Below are positions 17,947 to 25,395 of a DNA stretch of 64,000 nt, piece by piece. Source of the stretch: CAAGNP01 sp045595965. GTDB lineage: Bacteria; Bacteroidota; Bacteroidia; Bacteroidales; UBA932. The position numbers and the translations under genes were made by a program. Every line of letters begins with the position of its first letter. Position 1 is the first letter of the stretch. Where the stretch lies: contig JAZOBN010000029.1 in the NCBI GenBank assembly GCA_045595965.1, positions 1-64,000 on the forward strand, written 5' to 3'. The notes under the pieces are model-generated. The model searched no databases. It was not told the DNA's origin and was given only the letters and a program-made list of their open reading frames with translations.

Positions 17947-19413
17947 TTAGATTTTTATGATAGAAACCGGTTTCCCTACATATTGGGGCATTGTAAGGCC
18001 AATATGGGCATTGATATAGGTAGGGTCACAAACAAGATATTTATCCCCTTCAAATGTCAGATAATCCCCTTTCACATCCTCTGTAAACTTAACAGCAGTA
18101 GCGAGGTGACCTTCATAATGGAGAAATACGACATCAAGTTTGAGAATCTCTCTGACCAGGATAGAGTAAAGAATTGATCTGTCTTCACAATCAGAGTATG
18201 GATAGAAGAAGAGTTCATCACCGAAAAGTGGCCTTTCATATCCGAATTGCTCACCGTCTGTCTGGTACTTGAAAGCGGTTTGTACAAAATTGATAAGGAT
18301 ATTGGCAGCCTCCTCCTGAGATTTGCCCTTAACCTGCTCCCTTAAAACAGGATAAAGCTTCCCTTTCACAGACTCGCTTAGAGATGCCTTGGAAAGGAGT
18401 TCCCAGGAGCTGTTTCGTGGAAATTCATTATAAAAATCGATAAGGTTCTTATTAGAAGACAACTCTACAGAGAGGTTTGAATATGCCCTTGATTTGAACA
18501 CTTTTGCCTCAGATGGAGCGACTGTGAGATTAGGCTGGTTGATTGATAATGAGAAAAGATGCTCTTCTGGGAATGTTGCATCGAAAATATACACACCGGA
18601 AGATCTGTCATCAGTGATAGCATAGTATTTCAATCCATCCATAGGGACATACGAATAACTATACATAATATCTTCAGAAGGCATGAAAACACACAACTTC
18701 TCCCCCACCTTGCCAAGTCTCATCTTATACCCGCTTTGAATCATAGTAAACGCCTGTAGCAGTGTTGCTTCATTGCTTTTACCAAAAATGGACTCTGCCG
18801 CTTTTTCTGTATATTTGAAATAGGCCCAGTCGCACAGATTGTAATTTATTCTTGCTGTCATACAGTCGTTCAACCACTGATTTGATATGCCGTTTGAAAG
18901 CATTCCCCAGGCATTTGCAATCTCTGCCTCATTGACACTTTTCAATTTGAATACCATATCATCACTGTACTGGATTGTACAAACAGATCCGTAGAAATCA
19001 AATAATTTTCTGCTCTTAGGGATATCGACAGAAATTTTGGGAAGCTCCTGTTTGGGAGCAGTCACAGATTTAGGGGTCTTGACAACTTTAGGGATACCTG
19101 TAATCTGCACCTCCTTGGGAATCTTCTTCTCTGGGGTCTCTTTTTCTGGTTCAAAAACAGGAGGAACTACAGGATCGGGAGATTCCGGCACCGCAAGTCC
19201 TTTTTTCAATTGGAAGTAATCCCAACGCTCTTTCATCCTGTTGGCATACTCTTGATTTGCTTTCTCCTTATACTTCTCCAGCCCCTTCTTTTGTGTTTCA
19301 CTATATTCGGAAAGTTGCTGGTTTTTCTTCTTTTTATATGCCTCGAAATCGTTCTGGGCAATAGATGGAACAGATACAGCAATTCCAATAAGAAGTAGAA
19401 TTAGTTTTTTCAT
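17947..19413 (-). CDS. Exported transglutaminase-like (papain-fold) protein
   Basis: A 488-aa protein with a signal peptide (about 1-19, ending SIAQ). A lysine- and glutamine-rich segment (about 20-75, predicted coiled coil) and a Pro/Lys-rich linker (about 80-125) follow. The last 130 residues have the Cys-His-Asp order of transglutaminase-like cysteine proteins: C409 in YSDCEDRSIL, H436 in EGHLATAV, D463 in VCDPTY. Such domains act as peptidases, amidases or cross-linkers, and some are inactive scaffolds; the complete triad suggests activity. The PEGA/Sel1 gene lies 23 bp upstream, so the two probably form one unit. Confidence 0.78.
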   Translation of the reverse strand: MKKLILLLIGIAVSVPSIAQNDFEAYKKKKNQQLSEYSETQKKGLEKYKEKANQEYANRMKERWDYFQLKKGLAVPESPDPVVPPVFEPEKETPEKKIPKEVQITGIPKVVKTPKSVTAPKQELPKISVDIPKSRKLFDFYGSVCTIQYSDDMVFKLKSVNEAEIANAWGMLSNGISNQWLNDCMTARINYNLCDWAYFKYTEKAAESIFGKSNEATLLQAFTMIQSGYKMRLGKVGEKLCVFMPSEDIMYSYSYVPMDGLKYYAITDDRSSGVYIFDATFPEEHLFSLSINQPNLTVAPSEAKVFKSRAYSNLSVELSSNKNLIDFYNEFPRNSSWELLSKASLSESVKGKLYPVLREQVKGKSQEEAANILINFVQTAFKYQTDGEQFGYERPLFGDELFFYPYSDCEDRSILYSILVREILKLDVVFLHYEGHLATAVKFTEDVKGDYLTFEGDKYLVCDPTYINAHIGLTMPQYVGKPVSIIKI

Positions 19414-19436
19414 ATATACAAATGTTTAAGTCTGAA

Positions 19437-21335
19437 TTATTTGACACCGAGGGCATTGAGTTTCTTCTGGGCATTTGTCTCCCCTTGTTGGGCAGCTTTT
19501 CGAAGCCATTTGATACCCTCATTTTTATTGGGGGTCACTCCAATTCCATCGATATAGCAAATACCAAGATTTGTCTGCGCAATTGGAAATCCTTGTTGGG
19601 CAGATTTCTTATACCATTTGAAAGCCTCTTCAGTATCTTTTGTTGTCCCTCGACCATATTTATAACAGAAAGCAAGGTTATTCTGAGCTGTCATATGACC
19701 TTGTTCTGCAGCCTTTTTATACCAGACAAATGCCTGAGACTGATCTTTGACAGTTCCCAAACCTTTTTCAAAACAATATCCTAAACAGAATTGTGCCTCC
19801 GGATTGCCTTGTGTAGCCGAAACTTCATATAGTGCAACAGCCCTCTCCATATCTCTCTCCACACCAATCCCATTTTCATAGCAGAATCCCAACGCATATT
19901 GGGCTGGTGAAAAGTTCATATCTGCCGACTTCTGATACCATTGGGCTGCCTTTTCTCCATCTTTCTCAACACCATCCTTACCGAAGAAATAGTTATCGCC
20001 AAGTGCATACATCTCTTCAGGTGTAGAACATGTTGACTCATCAAACAATGTTTTGGTCACCTTTTTGACATTATCGTATTCAACCTCCGCACTGAAAGAG
20101 ATTGTAGTGAATCCCTCCTTCTTCAGCTGGATAGTGTGTGGTCCGGCCAATACCTGAGCAAGCAATGGTGAAGTTCCAACGCTCTTGCCATCAACGAACA
20201 CTTCACACAATTCCGGTGTTGTAACTACATCCAATGTTCCGTACATAGGTACCGGTGCAGGGATAGTTTGATTAGAAATTTCACCAGGTTTTACTGAAAA
20301 TGAGATACTTTGCGATTTGTGACCAGCCTTGCGCGACTCAAGGATATGATCTGCAAGATTATCCACATATCCGGTCCATGATCCTTTACCTTTCAACTCC
20401 TCATCAATCCAGATCTCAGCATCCGGATCATCACAAGTACAAGTCACCCTTGAGAGCTTCGACTCCATTACATAATTTACCTCCTGGCGTCCGCCATTGC
20501 CACTGATAAACACTGTATCTGTAGTTGGTGAGTAGTTGTTAAGTTGAAGTCTTACAGGGATTTTGCCCTTAGGCAACTTCTCCTGGATTACACATGGGGT
20601 AACTCCTACATTTACACCCTTCACATACACTGTCGCCCCCTCCGGATTTGACTTCACTGTCAGATACCCGTATGCCGGCTTAAGTTTAACATTGAAATTT
20701 GATGTTTTTGAATCAAGAGTAAATTCCCCTTTATATGTCTCAAACAGATAATGTTCCACTTTATAGTAGTATTTCCCGTAGTTCAATTTTTTACTGAATA
20801 CACTCCCTTCAACAGTTTCACTAAGCAGTTCATAGTCAGCAGTAGCCCCTAAAGAGACAGTGGCGCCTTCAGCATTGATGACAAGTTTTGCATAGTTGGT
20901 GGACAACTCCGAAACGATAACCGAATTCACTTTTGCATTTGGTCTCAAGGTGATTTTATACACTGTAGCCTCTTTCAACTGTGCGGAAATCAGTGCCAAA
21001 GGGGTATAACCGGCACATTTGAATGAGAGGTTCTTCACCTGATATGGGACATAGAACCAGATTTCGCCACTCTCCTGCTCTTCCCTCTTCACCACGCCCA
21101 ATCCTCCGACATCCAGGATCAATGGATTGTCCAGTTTTCCCAGCACAGTCACTTTAATTAAGGCACATACTTTGTTGTTCTGGTCATTGACAGGATAATA
21201 AATCCTGGCATCCATATCGTTATTGTCAACTTTAAGTGAAGATTCCACTACCATTTTCAACTCCTGGGAAAATGCAGAGGTATATGAGAAAAAGATGGCA
21301 AAAAGAGCCACTGAGAACAATCTGGAAAGTTTCAT
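19437..21335 (-). CDS. Exported PEGA-domain protein with Sel1 repeats
   Basis: A 632-aa protein with a signal peptide (about 1-23, ending AFSQ). The shared N-terminal domain (DMDARIYYP, VCALIKVT, LILDVGGLG, IWFYVPYQVKN) is closest to that of the PEGA/TonB paralogue at 6434-8050. PEGA repeats follow (SNPEGATVYVKGVNVGVTP; AEIWIDEELKGKGSW; CEVFVDGKSVGTSPL). The last 170 residues are about five Sel1-type TPR-like repeats of 36 residues (AQYALGFCYENGIGVERD, AQFCLGYCFEKGLGTVKD, AQNNLAFCYKYGRGTTKD, AQTNLGICYIDGIGV). Sel1 repeats usually bind protein partners, so this may be the scaffold of the cluster. It is its first gene, divergent from kdsA. Confidence 0.85.
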   Translation of the reverse strand: MKLSRLFSVALFAIFFSYTSAFSQELKMVVESSLKVDNNDMDARIYYPVNDQNNKVCALIKVTVLGKLDNPLILDVGGLGVVKREEQESGEIWFYVPYQVKNLSFKCAGYTPLALISAQLKEATVYKITLRPNAKVNSVIVSELSTNYAKLVINAEGATVSLGATADYELLSETVEGSVFSKKLNYGKYYYKVEHYLFETYKGEFTLDSKTSNFNVKLKPAYGYLTVKSNPEGATVYVKGVNVGVTPCVIQEKLPKGKIPVRLQLNNYSPTTDTVFISGNGGRQEVNYVMESKLSRVTCTCDDPDAEIWIDEELKGKGSWTGYVDNLADHILESRKAGHKSQSISFSVKPGEISNQTIPAPVPMYGTLDVVTTPELCEVFVDGKSVGTSPLLAQVLAGPHTIQLKKEGFTTISFSAEVEYDNVKKVTKTLFDESTCSTPEEMYALGDNYFFGKDGVEKDGEKAAQWYQKSADMNFSPAQYALGFCYENGIGVERDMERAVALYEVSATQGNPEAQFCLGYCFEKGLGTVKDQSQAFVWYKKAAEQGHMTAQNNLAFCYKYGRGTTKDTEEAFKWYKKSAQQGFPIAQTNLGICYIDGIGVTPNKNEGIKWLRKAAQQGETNAQKKLNALGVK

Positions 21336-21357
21336 GATTTCGCGATATAAAAACGTA

Positions 21358-21392
21358 CAAATATAACTGATAATTATCGATATTTCAACAAA
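21358..21392 (-). promoter_or_regulatory. Putative promoter for the PEGA/Sel1 gene
   Basis: On the minus strand TTTG (21389-21392) and TATATTTG (21358-21365) are 23 bp apart. The -7 box is a perfect TAnnTTTG and lies 22 bp before the start codon. The spacing is slightly longer than the usual 19-21 bp. Confidence 0.5.
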
Positions 21393-21399
21393 TCTGTCT

Positions 21400-21407
21400 T
21401 AACTTTG
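21400..21407 (+). promoter_or_regulatory. Putative -7 box of kdsA
   Basis: TAACTTTG fits TAnnTTTG only 5 bp before the kdsA ATG. If it is used, transcription would begin at or very near the start codon. No good -33 TTTG is seen. Confidence 0.4.
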
Positions 21408-21412
21408 CATAT

Positions 21413-22231
21413 ATGAAAACAATTGAACTCCCTTTACTGAAAAAATACACTTCCAACAACTTCTTTCTGCTGGCAGGGCCATGTGTTGTGGAAGACAAAG
21501 AGACAACCCGACAAATCGCAGAGACAGTTGCCGCATTGGCAGACAAATATTCCATTCCTTACGTATTCAAGGCATCATACCGCAAAGCCAACCGCTCACG
21601 TGTAGACTCGTTTACCGGAATCGGAGATGAAGCTGGTCTTGAAATTCTGCAAGGGATCAAAGAAGATTTCAAACTTCCTATCCTAACAGATATCCATAAT
21701 CCATCTGAAGCTGCCCTAGCCGCTTCCTATGGTGTGGATATCCTTCAGATTCCTGCTTTCCTTTGCCGTCAGACAGAGCTTTTGGAGGCTGCTGCCAAGA
21801 CAGGCAAGTATGTGAATATCAAGAAGGGGCAGTTCCTGGCACCGGATTCGATGAAGTTTGCTGCACAGAAAGTGGAGCACTTCGGTAATTCAAATATCAT
21901 CCTCACTGATCGTGGTACACAGTTCGGCTATTCCGATCTGATTATCGATTTCCGTGGCATACCTACTATGCAGTCATTCGGGTATCCGGTGGTAGTAGAC
22001 ATCACCCACTCACTTCAGGAACCAAATCAGAGTTCCGGGGTCACCGGTGGCCGTCCCGACATGATCTCCACCATAGCCAAGGCATCTATCGCTGTCGGTG
22101 CCGATGGACTCTTCCTGGAGACGCATCCAGATCCTTCAAAAGCTAAATCCGATGGGGCAAATATGCTTCGACTTGATCTCCTTGAGAATCTGATCAAGAC
22201 ACTCCTCCCCATCCGTCAGGCAGTTCTGTAA
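21413..22231 (+). CDS. kdsA: 3-deoxy-8-phosphooctulonate synthase KdsA
   Basis: KdsA condenses phosphoenolpyruvate with arabinose 5-phosphate to Kdo 8-phosphate, the precursor of the lipopolysaccharide inner core. The 272-aa TIM-barrel protein has the expected LLAGPCVVED start, FKASYRKANRSR, DIHNPSEA, LQIPAFLCRQTELL, IKKGQFLAP, ILTDRGTQFGY, and the C-terminal GGRPDMI and GLFLETHPDPSKAKSDGAN. The KdsC-like phosphatase for the next step is encoded at 57995. The gene is divergent from the envelope cluster and has no co-directional partner. Confidence 0.97.
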   Translation: MKTIELPLLKKYTSNNFFLLAGPCVVEDKETTRQIAETVAALADKYSIPYVFKASYRKANRSRVDSFTGIGDEAGLEILQGIKEDFKLPILTDIHNPSEAALAASYGVDILQIPAFLCRQTELLEAAAKTGKYVNIKKGQFLAPDSMKFAAQKVEHFGNSNIILTDRGTQFGYSDLIIDFRGIPTMQSFGYPVVVDITHSLQEPNQSSGVTGGRPDMISTIAKASIAVGADGLFLETHPDPSKAKSDGANMLRLDLLENLIKTLLPIRQAVL

Positions 22232-22233
22232 CA

Positions 22234-22270
22234 ACTGAAGAGATTCAGACTCACCCCTGCACTCTTCAGT
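22234..22270. repeat. 9-bp inverted repeat after kdsA
   Basis: ACTGAAGAG and CTCTTCAGT form a perfect 9-bp stem with a 19-nt loop just after the kdsA stop. No T tract follows (TCGCGGCG), so it is not a typical intrinsic terminator, though it may protect the mRNA end. Confidence 0.35.
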
Positions 22271-22343
22271 CGCGGCGAAAGAATTAGACGTGCATACCCA
22301 CTCAGAAGACAGGCTGCACCCTCTGTATCTATAACAATAAATA

Positions 22344-22454
22344 ATGACTGAAAAAGAAAAAATGCTTGCCGGTTTGATCTATTCGGCGACAGACAGAGAG
22401 CTCCTTGAAGAGTTGAATGGAGTCAAGGAGGTGATACACAGATATAATGCGTAG
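22344..22454 (+). pseudogene. N-terminal remnant of a maltose/sugar O-acetyltransferase
   Basis: An intact ATG begins 36 codons reading MTEKEKMLAGLIYSATDREL and ending HRYNA before TAG. This matches the N-terminal Mac domain of maltose O-acetyltransferases (MTEKEKMLAGELY..., ending ...YN). The hexapeptide-repeat acetyltransferase body, about 150 residues, is absent: the next 70 bp have stops in this frame and then run into the flavodoxin gene on the other strand. The start is well kept while the rest is gone, suggesting a fairly recent deletion; a translated micro-ORF is possible but less likely. Confidence 0.6.
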
Positions 22455-22511
22455 ACAATATTGATTGCAACACATCTGATATTCAACAACTAAAACAATT
22501 TAGTTATATAT

Positions 22512-22529
22512 TATAACAAATTTGTTATA
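22512..22529. repeat. Perfect 18-bp palindrome
   Basis: TATAACAAATTTGTTATA is its own reverse complement and overlaps the last codons of the flavodoxin/ferredoxin gene. It could be a dimeric regulator's site or the core of a weak hairpin; A+T-rich DNA makes chance possible. Confidence 0.3.
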
Positions 22530-23367
22530 CTATATTTTGAAGAAAGAAGAGCTCTGGTTCTCGCCTTGGAGAGGTAAATTTCTCTTCAAGCAGTACCAGA
22601 TGACTAAGATATTGCGGGTCGTCAAAATACTTGGCCCCTCGAGGACATCTTTTGATACAGGCTCCACACTTTATGCACTTGCCGACCACCTGTATACAGT
22701 CCGAAAAGTCGATAGCACCCATAGCGCACATTCTGGCACACAGACCGCATCCATCACATTTGGTCAGGTCTGTTTGGGGTGCCACCTTTCTGATATCAAC
22801 ACTCTTTTTGGATGTGTCGGTAGCTTTGTAGAAACCGGAATATGGATATGGTGTACCAGGCACCTCTACTCTTCCGGCTGTTCCAACTCCCGACAGGAGT
22901 ACATTTTGGGCGATTTCGTCACCAAACTTCTCAGCAATAGCCAAGTCCTCACGATCAGGACGACCACCCCCTAAAATACGGGAAAAGGTGTGTTCCCCTA
23001 CAAAAGCAGCTGCAGCAATCAGACGGAAACCATCCTCTTCCATAATATCACGCAGTTCAATAAGACCATCATCGTATGCTCTGTTTCCGTATACCGCGAC
23101 AGGGATACCGATTGCTCCACCCCCCACTATTGTTTTGAAATACGGGGAAATAAGGTTAGGCATACGGCCAATATAGACCGGAGCTCCGAATACCACGATA
23201 TCATCCTCTGCAAATGTCAGTTTACCCTCTCTTTGTGCAGGTGTAGTGATATCCACCTCAGAATAAGAGAGATTAAGCCTCTGTGCAATCCCCTTGGCAA
23301 TAGTCGTCACGACCTTCTTAGTGGTAAGTGTCGGACTGAAATACAATGCAGTGACGTGATTGGTCAT
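22525..23367 (-). CDS. Flavodoxin-like/ferredoxin fusion protein (EFR1-type)
   Basis: The N-terminal 150 residues are a flavodoxin-like fold (YFSPTLTTKKVV in the FMN phosphate loop; FGAPVYIGRMP). The C-terminus carries two [4Fe-4S] ferredoxin motifs, CDGCGLCARMC and CIKCGACIKRCP. Such fusions are common in anaerobes and probably move electrons between ferredoxin and an unknown acceptor. The start MTNHVTALYFS (23367) is preferred because it aligns with the fold; an in-frame ATG at 23406 would add 13 charged residues. It is separated from etfA by the etfA terminator, so it is not clearly part of the butyrate operon, although a redox link is plausible. Confidence 0.82.
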   Translation of the reverse strand: MTNHVTALYFSPTLTTKKVVTTIAKGIAQRLNLSYSEVDITTPAQREGKLTFAEDDIVVFGAPVYIGRMPNLISPYFKTIVGGGAIGIPVAVYGNRAYDDGLIELRDIMEEDGFRLIAAAAFVGEHTFSRILGGGRPDREDLAIAEKFGDEIAQNVLLSGVGTAGRVEVPGTPYPYSGFYKATDTSKKSVDIRKVAPQTDLTKCDGCGLCARMCAMGAIDFSDCIQVVGKCIKCGACIKRCPRGAKYFDDPQYLSHLVLLEEKFTSPRREPELFFLQNIV

Positions 23368-23513
23368 ATCTGTTCTTTCTTGATTATTATTGTTGCGATA
23401 CAGCAATCTGTATGTGGAGTGTAGGAGCCTTATGTAGGGGCATAGTAGGCACAGCCGTACTCCATCAAAGCAACATGAATAACTATGCAGTATCGTAACA
23501 AATAGTTAAAATT

Positions 23514-23537
23514 AGGGGTGACCCGAAAGTCACCCCT
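23514..23537 (-). terminator. Terminator of the lysine/butyrate operon
   Basis: A perfect 9-bp stem (AGGGGTGAC / GTCACCCCT) with a 6-nt loop, followed on the minus strand by the A/T-rich tail AATTTTAACTATTTGTT. It is 33 bp beyond the etfA stop. Confidence 0.75.
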
Positions 23538-23569
23538 GTAAAATAAGTTAACCGTTGTTAATACTAAGT

Positions 23570-24583
23570 TTATTTTTTCATTTCTTTTGCAAGACGATCA
23601 GTAAGCATAGGTACGATTTTGTTCACGTCACCTACGATACCCATATCTGCAACATTGAAGATAGGTGCAAACTTATCTTTGTTAACTGCAATGATAAGAT
23701 CAGATTCTTCCATACCTGCAAGGTGTTGGATAGCACCTGAAATACCAAGAGCAAAATAAAGGTTAGGACGTACTGTCTTACCGGTTTGACCTACTTGACG
23801 GTCGTGAGGCATGATACCTGCATCAACCATAGCTCTTGAAGAAGAAACTTCTGCGTCAAGAACTTTAGCAAGTGCTTCAAGTTTTTCGAAACCTTCTTTG
23901 CAGCCCACACCTCTACCACCAGAAACAAGTACTTTTGCCTCAGTGATATCAACAAGACCTTTGTTTGCTTTAACTGTTTCAAGAAGTTTGACAGCAAATT
24001 TGGAAGAGTCAAAGTTTACAGTAAATTTGATAACGTTACCTTTTCTTGATTCATCTTTATCCTTCTTCTGCATAACGCCAGGACGTACAGTTGCCATCTG
24101 AACACCTTCTTTAGCAGCAACGATAGTAGCCATAAGGTTACCACCGAATGCAGGACGGGTCATCATCAATTTGTTAGCCTCCAATTTAGGATCTGAACCA
24201 TCAGAGATTTCCAATTTTGTACAGTCAGCAGTAAGACCTTTTTCCAATCTTGCAGAAAGTCTTGGAGCCAAATCTCTACCGATTGTAGTAGCACCGAACA
24301 AAACGATGTTAGGAAGCATCTCGCTGATTACTTTATAAACAGCCTGAGTATATTGTTCAGTTACATAATCCTTAAGTTCTGGAGCATCTACAACTACTAC
24401 GTCGTCAGCACCATAAGCGATAAGTTCGTTGGCTTTATCAGCGATCTGATAACCAGCTAGGATAGCTACTACTCTTTCGCCAAGAACATCAGCCAAATCT
24501 CTTGCTTTGCCCAAAAGCTCTAGAGCAACGGGTTGGATAACACCCTCTCTTTGCTCCGCAAAAACATATACATTTTTATTCAT
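23570..24583 (-). CDS. etfA: Electron transfer flavoprotein subunit alpha
   Basis: EtfA binds FAD and, with EtfB, carries electrons for the acyl-CoA dehydrogenase. The 337-aa protein has the N-terminal ETF fold and the C-terminal FAD domain: VSGGRGVG, SSRAMVDAG, QVGQTGKTVRPNLY, GISGAIQHLAGM, and the NKDKFAPIFNVADMGIVGD signature. It follows etfB (20 bp) and bcd in one operon. In anaerobes the Bcd-EtfAB complex often bifurcates electrons from NADH to crotonyl-CoA and ferredoxin; whether this one does cannot be read from sequence by eye. Last gene before the terminator. Confidence 0.96.
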   Translation of the reverse strand: MNKNVYVFAEQREGVIQPVALELLGKARDLADVLGERVVAILAGYQIADKANELIAYGADDVVVVDAPELKDYVTEQYTQAVYKVISEMLPNIVLFGATTIGRDLAPRLSARLEKGLTADCTKLEISDGSDPKLEANKLMMTRPAFGGNLMATIVAAKEGVQMATVRPGVMQKKDKDESRKGNVIKFTVNFDSSKFAVKLLETVKANKGLVDITEAKVLVSGGRGVGCKEGFEKLEALAKVLDAEVSSSRAMVDAGIMPHDRQVGQTGKTVRPNLYFALGISGAIQHLAGMEESDLIIAVNKDKFAPIFNVADMGIVGDVNKIVPMLTDRLAKEMKK

Positions 24584-24603
24584 TTCTTTCTCAGTTTTGG
24601 CGA

Positions 24604-25383
24604 TTAAATAATAAATTTCTCTTTAAGTTTGCTTACGATCAAGTCAACTGCTTGTTCTGGATCCACTTCATATACTTCACCGGCAGCTTTAACACCTTTG
24701 GTGAATGATTTGTATACTTTTGTACCTGAACCTTTTAAACCAAGCATTTCTACAGGGAGGTCAACTTTTTCTACACCCCAAACTTCAACATCTTTCTTAT
24801 ATGCTTCAACGATACCGCCCACAGACATATATCTTGCTTTGAAACCGCTTGCCAATACTGTCAATAGAGCAGGGCCAGCTACTTCCAACATCTGATAACC
24901 CTCTTCTGTCTCTTTCTTAACGATATATTTGCCATCTTTCATTTCAAGACCGGCAACATAAGAGATTTGAGGAAGACCAAGGTGTTCAGCAATCTGAGGA
25001 CCTACCTGAGCAGTGTCACCGTCGATAGCCTGACGGCCAGCGATGATCAAATCATACTCAAGATTTTTAAGAGCAGCAGCGATGGTATGAGATGTTGCAA
25101 GAGTATCTGCACCACCAAACTCTCTACCAGTCAATAGGATAGCTTTGTCAGCACCCATTGCATAAGCTTCTCTCAAGATAAGATCAGCCTGAGGAGGACC
25201 CATTGTAATAACTGTGACATGAGCTCCATATTTGTCTTTTAGTTGAAGAGCGACTTCCAGACCACCTTTATCATCAGGGTTCATGATACTAGGAACACCG
25301 TCACGAATAAGGGTACCGGTTACAGGATTGATTTTGATAACTGTTGTATCTGGTACCTGTTTAATACAAACTACGATTTTCAT
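24604..25383 (-). CDS. etfB: Electron transfer flavoprotein subunit beta
   Basis: The small ETF subunit, 259 aa. It shows the family start MKIVVCIKQVPDT, the NPDDKGGLEVALQLKD segment, the AMGADKAILLTG and AGRQAIDGDTAQVGPQIAEHLGLPQ signatures, and the C-terminal arm that reaches EtfA. It lies 12 bp after bcd and 20 bp before etfA, the standard bcd-etfB-etfA order of butyrate producers. Confidence 0.96.
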   Translation of the reverse strand: MKIVVCIKQVPDTTVIKINPVTGTLIRDGVPSIMNPDDKGGLEVALQLKDKYGAHVTVITMGPPQADLILREAYAMGADKAILLTGREFGGADTLATSHTIAAALKNLEYDLIIAGRQAIDGDTAQVGPQIAEHLGLPQISYVAGLEMKDGKYIVKKETEEGYQMLEVAGPALLTVLASGFKARYMSVGGIVEAYKKDVEVWGVEKVDLPVEMLGLKGSGTKVYKSFTKGVKAAGEVYEVDPEQAVDLIVSKLKEKFII

Positions 25384-25395
25384 ATAATATACCTC

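Noticed and set aside
22234..22270. Inverted repeat as the kdsA terminator
   Set aside because: The stem is followed by G+C-rich sequence, not a T tract.
22232..22345. In-frame continuation of about 37 codons after the kdsA stop as a lost C-terminal extension
   Set aside because: KdsA is already full length and ends normally, and the extra codons resemble no KdsA tail.
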